Shown: positions 1 to 6,833, counted from the stretch's first letter. The stretch is DNA of 21,027 nt from Pseudomonadota bacterium (GCA_023422975.1 JAFAGF010000060.1:1-21027), one strand, 5' to 3'. Numbers and translations are program-made. The notes: generated by a model not told the origin, from the letters alone.

Positions 1-296
1 CCTTCAATCATGTCGCCAGTGTGCAGGTTGAAGCGGCGTACCTGGCTGGGCGAGATGTAGATGTCGTCTGTGCTGGCGGTGAAGTTGGTGTCGGGGCTGC
101 GCAGAAAGCCAAAGCCATCTGGCAAAATTTCCAGCACGCCATCGGCAAACACTTGTTCACCGGCTTTTGCACGCTTTTTGATAATGGCGAACATCAGCTC
201 TTGCTTGCGCATGCGGCCAACGTTTTCAATCTCAAGCGCTTCGGCCTGCTTCAACACTTCAGACACGTGCAGTGCCTTGAGTTCGTTAAGGTGCAT
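1..296 (-). CDS. rho: Transcription termination factor Rho, N-terminal part (runs off the left edge)
   Basis: Rho is the hexameric RNA helicase that ends transcription at Rho-dependent sites. The first 98 residues are visible. They start [15 protein letters not shown] and continue with [11 protein letters not shown], which is the Rho N-terminal helical domain. The cold-shock-like RNA-binding domain follows from about residue 53, with the signatures [16 protein letters not shown] and [17 protein letters not shown]. The alignment to E. coli Rho is nearly gapless, so identity is secure. The start ATG at 296-294 has an AAGGAG ribosome site (306-311) nine bases upstream. The ATPase domain lies outside the window. 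trxA is directly upstream on the same strand, as in E. coli, where trxA and rho are also neighbours. Confidence 0.97.
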   Translation of the reverse strand, partial: MHLNELKALHVSEVLKQAEALEIENVGRMRKQELMFAIIKKRAKAGEQVFADGVLEILPDGFGFLRSPDTNFTASTDDIYISPSQVRRFNLHTGDMIE

Positions 297-304
297 CTGG
301 AGTT

Positions 305-320
305 ACTCCTTGCAAGGAGT
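305..320 (-). promoter_or_regulatory. Perfect 16-bp palindrome covering the rho ribosome binding site
   Basis: ACTCCTTGCAAGGAGT is a perfect palindrome. In the rho mRNA it can fold as a 6-bp stem (ACUCCU/AGGAGU) with a UGCA loop. The 3' arm is the Shine-Dalgarno sequence itself, nine bases from the rho start codon. Seen: the palindrome and its position. Inferred: folding would hide the ribosome site and lower rho translation. It could instead be a protein-binding site, or chance. Confidence 0.5.
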
Positions 321-439
321 TCAAAGAAATCTGGGGATGTGGCGAATGCCAGAGTAATCGGCGAGGAGCGCAGTACGTCGATGGCTTGCCAAGATGATCA
401 GAAGCGGCCGCTAATGCTTTGGGCCGTGATCGGGAATTG

Positions 440-448
440 ATTATGACA
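440..448 (-). promoter_or_regulatory. Candidate extended -10 promoter element for rho
   Basis: On the minus strand TGTCATAAT lies in the trxA-rho gap, a TG-n-TATAAT-like extended -10 element (CATAAT at 445-440). No good -35 hexamer sits 16-18 bases upstream, which extended -10 promoters tolerate. It would give a leader of roughly 130 bases. The rest of the 297-572 gap holds the palindrome at the rho ribosome site and the stem-loop behind trxA; I see no gene in it. Confidence 0.25.
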
Positions 449-533
449 GGAAAAGAAAGCAAATTGCACACTAGTTTGTGTCAGGCAATTTGCCAAGCTG
501 TGGTGTTAGGCGGACACAGGCCTGAACATCACG

Positions 534-562
534 GCCAGAGCGCACAAGGTGCGCGCTCTGGC
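534..562 (-). terminator. Strong stem-loop just downstream of trxA
   Basis: GCCAGAGCGC and GCGCTCTGGC form a perfect 10-bp stem with a 9-base loop, starting 11 bases after the trxA stop codon. No T-run follows on the minus strand, so it is not a canonical intrinsic terminator. It could protect the trxA mRNA 3' end, or slow polymerase between trxA and rho. The stem is certain; the role is inferred. Confidence 0.4.
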
Positions 563-572
563 TGGGTGGAAT

Positions 573-905
573 TTAAGCGATTTGCTGGTCGATAAAAGCG
601 GTCAGTTGTGGCTTGGCCATGGCGCCAACCTTGGTCGCAACCAACTCGCCGTTTTTGAAGACCATCAAAGTGGGGATGCCGCGGATGCCAAACTTGGCGG
701 GGATTTCACGGTTTTCGTCCACATTCATCTTGGCGATGGTGATCTTGCCTTCGTAGGTCTTGGCGACGTCGTCCAAAATGGGTGCAATCATCTTGCAGGG
801 GCCGCACCATTCGGCCCAGTAGTCCACCAGCACGGTGCTGCCAGGTTGCAGTACGTCGCTTTCAAAGCTGGCATCGGTGACATGCTTGATGAGTTCGCTT
901 GCCAT
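573..905 (-). CDS. trxA: Thioredoxin 1
   Basis: Cytosolic dithiol protein of 110 residues that reduces disulfides in ribonucleotide reductase, PAPS reductase and others, and is itself reduced by thioredoxin reductase. The active site WCGPC is at residues 33-37, in the context [13 protein letters not shown]. The cis-proline loop GIRGIPTL and the terminal helix AFIDQQIA match classical TrxA throughout. The ATG at 905-903 is chosen because the family begins here ([11 protein letters not shown]) and AAGGAA sits nine bases upstream; the open frame upstream has no family similarity. rho follows downstream on the same strand. Nothing unusual is seen in the protein. Confidence 0.97.
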   Translation of the reverse strand: MASELIKHVTDASFESDVLQPGSTVLVDYWAEWCGPCKMIAPILDDVAKTYEGKITIAKMNVDENREIPAKFGIRGIPTLMVFKNGELVATKVGAMAKPQLTAFIDQQIA

Positions 906-965
906 GGAGTTATTTCCTTGTTGTGTAGTTGGGGCGGGTGCGCTCAAGCGCGCACGATGGAAGTC

Positions 966-994
966 CCAATAATTGTGACAGAAACCAATGTCCA
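966..994 (-). promoter_or_regulatory. Candidate trxA promoter
   Basis: On the minus strand TGGACA (994-989, one mismatch to TTGACA) is followed after 17 bases by TATTGG (971-966). The -35 is good and the -10 is poor. Downstream in the leader, GTGCGC/GCGCAC (938-943 and 950-955) can form a small hairpin. Low confidence. Confidence 0.3.
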
Positions 995-1147
995 GACGTG
1001 CAGCATGGCTGCGCAAAAATGCCTATGACGCATATAGCTGCGCGCAATGCGGGGAAGGGCGTGGGCGGGGCTGGGTCTTGGGTGAGGCGTTATGCTGCCT
1101 GCCCTTGGTGTTTGGTCACCGTGTATTTGTGAAAGATTGGGTTGTTT

Positions 1148-2482
1148 ATGTCTGCTGCCGCGCTGCCAGCTTTGAAATGTGATGTTGCCATTGTGGGGGC
1201 TGGCCCTGCTGGGTTAATGGCAGCAGAGATGCTGTCGGCCCAGGGTGTGCAAGTGCATGTGTTTGACGGCAAAGCCTCGGTAGGGCGCAAGTTTTTGCTG
1301 GCAGGCAAGGGGGGGCTAAACCTCACCCATTCGGAAGCTTTTGAACGTTTTGTGGAGCGCTACGGCGATGCGCAGCCCATGCTGCGCCCGCTGCTGCAAG
1401 ACTTTGGGGCAGAGCAGTTGTGTGCGTGGGCGCAAGGACTGGGCATCGGTACGTTTGTTGGCACATCGGGCCGCGTGTTTCCGACCGATATGAAAGCCGC
1501 GCCCCTGCTGCGTGCCTGGCTGGCGCGCTTGCGTGCACAGGGTGTGGTGTTTCATATGCGCCACTTGTGGAAAGGCTGGAATGCCGAGCAAGCTTTGTTG
1601 ATGGAGACGCAAGAGGGTGTGCTGCCCGTGCAGGCCAAGGCTACATTGCTGGCGCTGGGTGGCGGCAGCTGGGCACGCTTGGGTTCGGATGGTGCATGGG
1701 TGCCGCTGTTGCAAGCCCAAGGGGTGAGTGTTGCCAGCTTGCAATCTGCCAATTGCGGCTTTGATGTGGGGGAGCCTGGCGCTGTCACTCCGGAAACCGC
1801 AAGTCGCCGTGCCTTTTTCAAAGAGTTGGTGGGCGGTAAGCCACAGATTGCCAAAGGCTGGAGTGCGCTGTTTGGCGAGCGCTTTGCGGGCGCACCTCTG
1901 AAGTCTGTGGCCATTCGTTTTGCGGACAGTCTGGGGCGCAGCTTTGAGCGCCGTGGGGAGTTTGTGGCCACGGCGACGGGTGTGGAGGGTAGTTTGATTT
2001 ATGCCGTCTCCAACTTGTTGCGTGATGAAATTGCGCTCAACGGCAGCGCTACCTTGGAGTTGGATTTGCTACCTGCTTTTTCGCACGAAAAAGTGTTGCA
2101 GGAGGTGCGCCATCCGCGTGGGTCACGCAGTTTGTCCAGCCACCTCAAGGGGCGCTTGGGCTTGGATGGGGTCAAGGCTGGATTGCTGCATGAGGTGCTC
2201 AGCAAAGAAGCCATGCAAGACCCTGTCAAACTGGCGCAGGCTATCAAATGCCTACCGATCACGGTAGTGGCTGCACGCCCTATCGATGAGGCGATCAGCA
2301 CGGCAGGCGGGGTCACATGGGCTGCCTTGGATGGGCAACTGATGTGCAAGGCGCTGCCCGGCGTGTTTTGCGCCGGAGAGATGATGGACTGGGAAGCCCC
2401 GACAGGGGGCTATCTGCTCACGGCCTGTTTTGCGACGGGTGTACGTGCTGCACGTGGCATTCAGTCGTATGTGAAGTCATAA
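1148..2482 (+). CDS. BaiN/HI0933-like FAD-dependent flavoprotein (PP_4765-type)
   Basis: Flavoprotein of 444 residues. An N-terminal dinucleotide fold has the FAD motif GAGPAGLMAAEML (G17-x-G19-x-x-G22). The family box GKGGLNLTHSE is at residues 53-63. Near the C-terminus the second FAD-contact block reads GVFCAGEMMDWEAPTGGYLL. This layout is typical of the HI0933/YhiN (BaiN-like) family. The GKGGLNLTHSE variant resembles the subgroup I know as TIGR03862, whose physiological substrate is not established as far as I know. The ATG at 1148 is preferred; an in-frame TTG at 1142 is nearer the weak GAAAG at 1131-1135. The gene is divergent from trxA, and 1029-1147 shows no convincing promoter. It could be a reductase or dehydrogenase; the sequence does not say which. 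Confidence 0.85.
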   Translation: MSAAALPALKCDVAIVGAGPAGLMAAEMLSAQGVQVHVFDGKASVGRKFLLAGKGGLNLTHSEAFERFVERYGDAQPMLRPLLQDFGAEQLCAWAQGLGIGTFVGTSGRVFPTDMKAAPLLRAWLARLRAQGVVFHMRHLWKGWNAEQALLMETQEGVLPVQAKATLLALGGGSWARLGSDGAWVPLLQAQGVSVASLQSANCGFDVGEPGAVTPETASRRAFFKELVGGKPQIAKGWSALFGERFAGAPLKSVAIRFADSLGRSFERRGEFVATATGVEGSLIYAVSNLLRDEIALNGSATLELDLLPAFSHEKVLQEVRHPRGSRSLSSHLKGRLGLDGVKAGLLHEVLSKEAMQDPVKLAQAIKCLPITVVAARPIDEAISTAGGVTWAALDGQLMCKALPGVFCAGEMMDWEAPTGGYLLTACFATGVRAARGIQSYVKS

Positions 2483-2487
2483 ATGAA

Positions 2488-2565
2488 TAGCTGTTAGCGC
2501 TTTCTAATCAATGGTTTTTAAGGGTTTTGTATTTAAAGCCATTGATTTAAAAGCGCTGCAAGCTA
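2488..2565. repeat. Long imperfect hairpin repeat, AGCT/AGCGCT type, copy 1
   Basis: The left arm is TAGCT, 3 bases, AGCGCTTT, 2 bases, AATCAATGG (2488-2514). The right arm is the exact mirror: CCATTGATT, 2 bases, AAAGCGCT, 3 bases, AGCTA (2539-2565). The 22 paired bases are interrupted only by symmetrical 3x3 and 2x2 internal loops, and the apical loop is 24 bases. Related outer arms recur at 10424-10501 and 17762-17937. It looks like a REP/BIME-class intergenic element. It begins six bases after the flavoprotein stop codon, so it may also protect or end that transcript. Confidence 0.65.
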
Positions 2566-2607
2566 TGGATTTTGAAGCTACTGGCTTCAGTTGCGAATAA
2601 GTTACCT

Positions 2608-3555
2608 ATGTCTTTGCGTGATGTTCTAGAGCGCTGGCAAGCGCCCATCTACTTGGTTGCAGTGGCGCTGGCGGCTGGCTTGGCTTGGCAGTTTGATGGC
2701 ATGCAGGCGCTGGAGGTGGCCATCAACCCCGCGCTGGCGTTCATGCTGTATGTCACCTTCTTGCAAGTACCTTGGAGGGCATTGCGTGGTGCTTGGGCGC
2801 AAGGCCGCTTCTTACTGGCGCTGCTGGTGACGAACTTTGTGGCGATCCCGCTGCTGGTGGCTGCGCTGAGTGGGATGCTGCCCAGCGACCACCTGCTGCG
2901 CTTTGGTGTGCTGCTGGTGCTGCTGGCTCCGTGCATTGACTATGTGGTCACCTTTGCCCACATGGGCAAGGCAGATGCTCGGTTGCTGCTTGCGTCCACC
3001 CCGGTGCTGCTGGTGGTGCAAATGCTGTTGCTGCCTTTGTATCTGGATGCGCTGCTGGGGTCGCAAGCGGCAGGTTTGGTGCAGCAGGGGCCATTTGTGG
3101 ATGCTTTCGCATGGCTGATCGTGGTGCCGCTGGCATTGGCTGCGGCCACGCAATGGTGGGCGCAACGCTCCAGCATGGGTGAGCGTGCCAGCAGCGTGCT
3201 GGGTTTGTTGCCTGTGCCAGCTACGGCAGTGGTCTTGTGGGTGGTGATGGCGGCGGTCGTGCCGCAATTGGGGGCTGCGCCAGAGGCCGTCTGGCATGTG
3301 CTGCCTGTTTACGTGGCGTTTGCAGTGTTGGCGCCGCTGGTGGCATGGGGTGTGGCCAAAGCCTTCCAACTGCCGGCACCTGCGGCGCGCGCCGTTGCTT
3401 TCAGTGGCAGTACGCGCAATTCTTTAGTGGTGCTGCCGCTGGCATTGGCGGTGCCGGGCGCCATCCCCGTGCTGCCCGCCGTGATCGTGGCGCAAACCTT
3501 GGTGGAGCTGCTTAGCGAGCTGGTGTACATCAAGCTCATACCCAAGCTGCGCTAG
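2608..3555 (+). CDS. ACR3/SBF-superfamily (arsenite efflux or bile-acid-symporter-like) membrane transporter
   Basis: Hydrophobic protein of 315 residues with about ten predicted membrane segments. LLAPCIDYVVTFAHMGKADA (about 106-125) carries Cys109 in the position of the conserved TM4 APC cysteine of ACR3 arsenite transporters. A second block, FSGSTRNSLVVLPLALA (about 265-281), matches the discontinuous TM9 region of the BASS/SBF fold. The substrate is uncertain: no arsR, arsC or other ars gene is adjacent, so an arsenite role is only a family-based possibility. The ATG at 2608 is preferred over a TTG at 2572, although neither has a strong ribosome site. The nearest upstream feature is the long hairpin repeat, so co-transcription with the flavoprotein is doubtful. 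Confidence 0.8.
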   Translation: MSLRDVLERWQAPIYLVAVALAAGLAWQFDGMQALEVAINPALAFMLYVTFLQVPWRALRGAWAQGRFLLALLVTNFVAIPLLVAALSGMLPSDHLLRFGVLLVLLAPCIDYVVTFAHMGKADARLLLASTPVLLVVQMLLLPLYLDALLGSQAAGLVQQGPFVDAFAWLIVVPLALAAATQWWAQRSSMGERASSVLGLLPVPATAVVLWVVMAAVVPQLGAAPEAVWHVLPVYVAFAVLAPLVAWGVAKAFQLPAPAARAVAFSGSTRNSLVVLPLALAVPGAIPVLPAVIVAQTLVELLSELVYIKLIPKLR

Positions 3556-3682
3556 CGTTATGGCATCTGTGATGCAGGCGCCAGTAGCTACATGGCTACG
3601 TGCAGCGCAATCAGAGTGGAGTTGGGTAAGTGCAGCGGGCGAATATTTCTTTGCTTGCCAAAGATGCCCTAGAGAGAACAGT

Positions 3683-3779
3683 TGACAACCCTTACCTCGG
3701 CACTGGTTTCACAGTTAGGGCTGCTTGGTTCCCCACCTGACCCGGTTGGCCGCTTCCCCATGCGAGGGGGGCTGTCAGG
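3683..3779 (-). ncRNA. ffs: 4.5S RNA, signal recognition particle RNA (bacterial small type)
   Basis: The minus strand reads GGGTCAGGTGGGGAACCA followed by AGCAGCCC, the SRP domain IV signature: the Ffh-binding internal loops capped by a GGAA tetraloop (3729-3732) closed by UGG/CCA. The ends pair as TGACAGCCC (3777-3769) with GGGTTGTCA (3691-3683), giving a closed hairpin of about 97 nt, the usual size. The RNA forms the SRP with Ffh and targets nascent membrane proteins to FtsY. It is divergent from dnaX; in Bacillus subtilis the equivalent scr gene also sits next to dnaX-yaaK-recR. A perfect TATAAT box precedes it at the right distance. No clear T-run terminator is visible at the 3' end. 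The gap 3556-3682 holds nothing else I can name. Confidence 0.94.
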
Positions 3780-3783
3780 CTCG

Positions 3784-3789
3784 ATTATA
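3784..3789 (-). promoter_or_regulatory. -10 box of the ffs promoter
   Basis: A perfect TATAAT on the minus strand puts transcription start at about 3777-3779, which is where the RNA's terminal stem begins. The agreement supports both calls. The -35 region (about 3807-3812) is a poor TTGACA match but lies inside an 8-bp inverted repeat. Confidence 0.75.
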
Positions 3790-3797
3790 GGTGGGTT

Positions 3798-3819
3798 TGT
3801 GTCACGCAGAAGTGACACA
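3798..3819. promoter_or_regulatory. 8-bp inverted repeat in the ffs -35 region
   Basis: TGTGTCAC, 6 bases, GTGACACA. This perfect dyad lies across the expected ffs -35 position and about 60 bp upstream of the dnaX start, in the shared divergent promoter region. Its 22-bp span fits a dimeric regulator. No regulator is identified. Confidence 0.45.
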
Positions 3820-3864
3820 CGCAGATAAACATGCCTGTGCCAAGGATGTAAAGCCCATAGCCCG

Positions 3865-3870
3865 TAGAAT
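3865..3870 (+). promoter_or_regulatory. Candidate dnaX -10 box giving a leaderless transcript
   Basis: TAGAAT (one mismatch to TATAAT) ends eight bases before the dnaX ATG. Transcription would start at about 3876-3879, at the start codon itself. This fits the absence of a Shine-Dalgarno sequence. The -35 region is weak (AAGGAT at a 17-base spacing), so confidence is limited. Confidence 0.35.
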
Positions 3871-3878
3871 TCGCCCCT

Positions 3879-5756
3879 ATGTCTTATCTCGTGCTCGCTC
3901 GTAAATACCGTCCCCGCAACTTCGCCGAAATGGTGGGGCAGGAGCACGTTGTGCAAGCCTTGGGCAATGCGCTCACGCAGCAGCGTTTGCACCATGCGTA
4001 TTTGTTCACCGGCACACGTGGTGTAGGCAAGACCACGGTATCGCGTATTTTTGCTAAATCGGTGAACTGTACCGGTGCCGATGGCCAGGGCGGAATTACC
4101 GCTACGCCTTGCGGTGTTTGCCCTGCATGTACTGAAATTGATAGCGGTCGCTTTCCCGACTACATTGAACTGGATGCGGCCTCTAACCGCGGTGTGGATG
4201 AAGTGCAAAGTCTGCTCGAGCAGGCCGTGTACAAGCCGGTGCAGGGGCGTTTCAAGGTCTTCATGATCGACGAGGTGCACATGCTGACCAACACGGCATT
4301 CAATGCCATGTTGAAGACGCTGGAAGAGCCGCCGGAGTACCTCAAATTTGTGCTGGCTACGACCGATCCGCAAAAAGTGCCGGTTACAGTGCTTTCGCGT
4401 TGCCTGCAGTTCAATTTGCGGCCTATGGCTCCGGAAACCGTGTTTGAGCACCTGACACAGGTGCTGGCCAAAGAATCCATTCCTGCAGAGTCTCAAGCTC
4501 TCAAGCTGCTGGCGCGTGGTGCGCGTGGCTCCATGCGCGATGCGTTGTCGCTGACGGATCAGGCCATTGCGTTTGGCTGTGGTCAGCTGCAAGAAGATGC
4601 CGTGCGCCAGATGCTGGGCAGCGTGGACCGCAGCTATGTCTTTCGCTTGATTGCAGCCTTGGCCCAAGGCGATGGCCGGACGGTGGTTGAAACCGCAGAT
4701 GCATTGCGCCACAACGGGGTTTCTGCCGCTTCTACGCTTGAAGAAATGGCTTCTGTGTTGCAGCGCATGGCAGTATTGCAGGCGGTGCCTGATATGGCTG
4801 CTGCAGTCGATCAAGCAGACCCAGATGCCACCGCCATGGCCGATTTGGCGCAAGCCATGCCCGCGGATGAAACGCAGTTGCTCTACAGCATCTGTTTGCA
4901 TGGTCGCCAAGAGTTGGGCCTGGCGCCTGATGAATATGCTGCGCTGACTATGGCGCTATTGCGTTTGCTGGCGTTCAAGCCGCAAGCCACATTACCAACA
5001 GGTGCAGCGACACCAGCGGCAGAAAAAAAAACACTGAATCTGCCTGAACTGCCCGCTTCAAAGGCGCAAACTGAGCCACAGCAGCCACAGCAGCCACAGC
5101 AGATGAGTGTGGGGTCGAAAGAAGCCCCTGTCGCTGAAGACCCTGAGTCTGTGCAGGCGGGCTCATCAGAGACGGATCAATCTGCGCAAGAAATACCGCC
5201 GCCATGGGAGGATCTGCCCCCAGAGGCGATGGAGGCTGTTCCAGCCTATTCCAATGACGAGCCGCCCGTGTGGGAAGACTTGCCAGCAGAAAACCTTATG
5301 CCTGCGCAAGGAGAGGCCGTGCAAGCGCCCGGCAAGGCTGTTGTGCAAGAGCCAGTCCAAGAGCTTAAGCCCACGGTACTGGGCGACATATGGCATGCCA
5401 TCGTGACGCAGCTGGATGAAACGCAAGCCATTGTTGCGCTGGTGCGTGAGCTGGCCATGCAGTCTCAACTGGTTGCGCAAGACGGTGGGAAGTGGTCGCT
5501 GCGGGTGCAGCGAACGTCGCTCAATCAACCCATGCCGCGTGAGCGGTTGCTCAAGGCTTTGGCGCACATCACTGATTGCACCAGCTTGCATGTGGAAAAT
5601 GGCAAGGTCTCTGATACGCCCGCTTTGCGCAACAAGGCGCGTGCTGAAGCACGGCAAAAGCAGGCGGAAGCGATTGTGATGAACGACCCCCGTGTGCAGC
5701 ACTTGCAGCACAGCCTGGGAGCCACCATCGTGCCCGGTAGCATTCGCCCGGTATAG
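3879..5756 (+). CDS. dnaX: DNA polymerase III subunits tau and gamma (clamp loader ATPase)
   Basis: The frame encodes 625 residues (E. coli tau has 643). DnaX builds the clamp loader that places the beta clamp on primed DNA, and its tau form couples polymerase to helicase. Visible elements are the start MSYLVLARKYRP; Walker A GTRGVGKTT (45-53); a zinc site C64, C78, C81, C84; Walker B with DEVH (131-134); sensor 1 TTD (161-163); and the SRC arginine finger (R174). A Pro/Gln/Glu-rich linker from about residue 365 leads to the tau-specific domains IV and V. A nine-A tract at codons 382-385 probably produces the shorter gamma form. The ATG at 3879 has no ribosome site and a stop lies in frame at 3858, so this start is forced. 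ybaB and recR follow, the widely conserved order. Confidence 0.97.
   Translation: MSYLVLARKYRPRNFAEMVGQEHVVQALGNALTQQRLHHAYLFTGTRGVGKTTVSRIFAKSVNCTGADGQGGITATPCGVCPACTEIDSGRFPDYIELDAASNRGVDEVQSLLEQAVYKPVQGRFKVFMIDEVHMLTNTAFNAMLKTLEEPPEYLKFVLATTDPQKVPVTVLSRCLQFNLRPMAPETVFEHLTQVLAKESIPAESQALKLLARGARGSMRDALSLTDQAIAFGCGQLQEDAVRQMLGSVDRSYVFRLIAALAQGDGRTVVETADALRHNGVSAASTLEEMASVLQRMAVLQAVPDMAAAVDQADPDATAMADLAQAMPADETQLLYSICLHGRQELGLAPDEYAALTMALLRLLAFKPQATLPTGAATPAAEKKTLNLPELPASKAQTEPQQPQQPQQMSVGSKEAPVAEDPESVQAGSSETDQSAQEIPPPWEDLPPEAMEAVPAYSNDEPPVWEDLPAENLMPAQGEAVQAPGKAVVQEPVQELKPTVLGDIWHAIVTQLDETQAIVALVRELAMQSQLVAQDGGKWSLRVQRTSLNQPMPRERLLKALAHITDCTSLHVENGKVSDTPALRNKARAEARQKQAEAIVMNDPRVQHLQHSLGATIVPGSIRPV
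5023..5031 (+). other. A9 slippage site in dnaX (predicted gamma-subunit switch)
   Basis: Nine consecutive A residues form an A-AAA-AAA heptamer in the reading frame (codons GAA AAA AAA ACA). After a -1 shift, or insertion of one A in the RNA, the ribosome reads five more codons and stops at TGA 5045-5047 (389 residues). In the other shifted frame it stops at TGA 5035-5037 (385 residues). Either product ends after the ATPase and collar domains, as gamma does. dnaX slippage is known: -1 frameshifting in E. coli and transcriptional slippage on an A9 run in Thermus thermophilus. Confidence 0.75.
5076..5102 (+). repeat. Three tandem copies of a 9-bp unit in the dnaX linker
   Basis: CCACAGCAG occurs three times head to tail and encodes the Pro-Gln-Gln run of the flexible tau linker. 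Exact in-frame 9-bp repeats are prone to copy-number change, which would alter linker length without breaking the frame. Confidence 0.8.
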
Positions 5757-5837
5757 GTGAAACAAAGTTCGGGGTCTGCCAAGACGTGGCACTATTGGCC
5801 CCATCTGATTTTTAAGTGACAAACAAAGGAAGCAACC

Positions 5838-6170
5838 ATGTTCAACAAAGGACAACTCGCCGGTTTGATGAAGCAAGCGCAAGCCATGCAGGACAACTTG
5901 AAGAAGGCGCAAGATGAGCTGGGTAACGTCGAAGTCGAAGGCGAGTCGGGCGCGGGCCTGGTGAAGGTGGTGATGACTTGCAAGCACGACGTCAAGCGCG
6001 TGACCATTGACCCTAGCCTGCTGGGCGAAGACAAGGACATGCTGGAAGACTTGGTGGCCGCCGCTTTCAATGCGGCAGTGCGCAAGGCAGAAGAGACTTC
6101 GAATGAAAAAATGTCCAAGCTGACTGCGGGTATGCCCGGTTTGCCAGGTGGCATGAAGTTCCCCTTCTAA
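5838..6170 (+). CDS. ybaB: YbaB/EbfC family nucleoid-associated DNA-binding protein
   Basis: Small protein of 110 residues that binds DNA as a dimer and is linked to nucleoid organisation; the family gene commonly lies between dnaX and recR. The sequence starts [18 protein letters not shown] and runs into a long charged helix. The central strand region reads [20 protein letters not shown], and the C-terminal tail is rich in Gly, Pro and Met ([13 protein letters not shown]). Length and these blocks fit the family. The ATG has a good AAGGAAG ribosome site (5828-5834). The 81-base gap after dnaX shows no terminator, so co-transcription with dnaX is likely. An intrinsic terminator follows. Confidence 0.95.
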   Translation: MFNKGQLAGLMKQAQAMQDNLKKAQDELGNVEVEGESGAGLVKVVMTCKHDVKRVTIDPSLLGEDKDMLEDLVAAAFNAAVRKAEETSNEKMSKLTAGMPGLPGGMKFPF

Positions 6171-6191
6171 ATTACGGGAACCGGCTGATGC

Positions 6192-6221
6192 AAGGGAAAG
6201 CCTCTGCGCTTTCCCTTTTTT
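6192..6221 (+). terminator. Intrinsic terminator between ybaB and recR
   Basis: AAGGGAAAGC, a 6-base loop, then GCTTTCCCTT running into a T-run form a perfect 10-bp stem with U-tail. It ends only about 21 bases before the recR ATG. Confidence 0.85.
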
Positions 6222-6242
6222 CTTGGTTTTTAGGTTTTAGAC

Positions 6243-6833
6243 ATGTCAGATTTGCAGCCGCTCGATCCACTCATTCAGGCATTGCGCCGCTTACCCGGTG
6301 TGGGGGTGAAGTCTGCGCAGCGTATGGCTTTCCATTTAATGCAGCGTGACCAAGAGGGCGCACGCGTGCTCTCGCGCGCATTGATGGATGCGGTGGATTC
6401 TGTACAGCATTGCTCGCGCTGCAATACGTTTACGCACGATGCGGTCTGCCCTATTTGCCAGGATGCTGGGCGTGATGCGGCACGCTTGTGCGTGGTGGAA
6501 ACCCCCGCTGATTTGGCGGCGATGGAGCGCACCGGGGCCTATAGCGGCTATTACTTTGTGCTGATGGGGCGTATCTCTCCCATGGATGGTGTGGGCGCCA
6601 AAGACATCGGCTTGCCGCAGCTGCTGCAGCGGGTGGTAGATGGCGCTGTGCAGGAGGTGATTTTGGCCACCAGCTTCACCACGGAAGGTGAGGCAACAGC
6701 GCATGCCGTCACGGAGCTGATGCAGGGTCGCCACGTGCAGGTGACGCGTTTAGCGCGTGGCGTTCCTGTCGGCAGTGAGCTGGAATATGTGGATCTGGGG
6801 ACTATCGCGCATGCGCTGGTGGAGCGACGCTAA
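6243..6833 (+). CDS. recR: Recombination mediator protein RecR
   Basis: RecR acts with RecO (and RecF) to load RecA on SSB-coated single-stranded DNA at gaps. The 196-residue length is standard. Visible parts are the helix-hairpin-helix [19 protein letters not shown] (about 15-33), the zinc finger C57-x2-C60-x8-C69-x2-C72, and the Toprim domain from [12 protein letters not shown] (84-95) through SFTTEGEAT. The end is the family-typical [16 protein letters not shown]. The ATG at 6243 matches the family start, but only a weak AGG precedes it. The terminator just upstream leaves almost no room for a separate promoter, so recR probably relies on read-through from dnaX-ybaB. Confidence 0.97.
   Translation: MSDLQPLDPLIQALRRLPGVGVKSAQRMAFHLMQRDQEGARVLSRALMDAVDSVQHCSRCNTFTHDAVCPICQDAGRDAARLCVVETPADLAAMERTGAYSGYYFVLMGRISPMDGVGAKDIGLPQLLQRVVDGAVQEVILATSFTTEGEATAHAVTELMQGRHVQVTRLARGVPVGSELEYVDLGTIAHALVERR

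Noticed and set aside
1032..1052. ATAGCTGCGCGC as a half copy of the AGCT/AGCGCT repeat
   Set aside because: No matching second arm is nearby and the similarity is too short.
3669..4910. A 413-codon open frame on the minus strand opposite dnaX
   Set aside because: It lies opposite well-supported dnaX codons and the ffs RNA, lacks family motifs and a ribosome site, and has the His/Arg-rich look of antisense frames in GC-rich genes.
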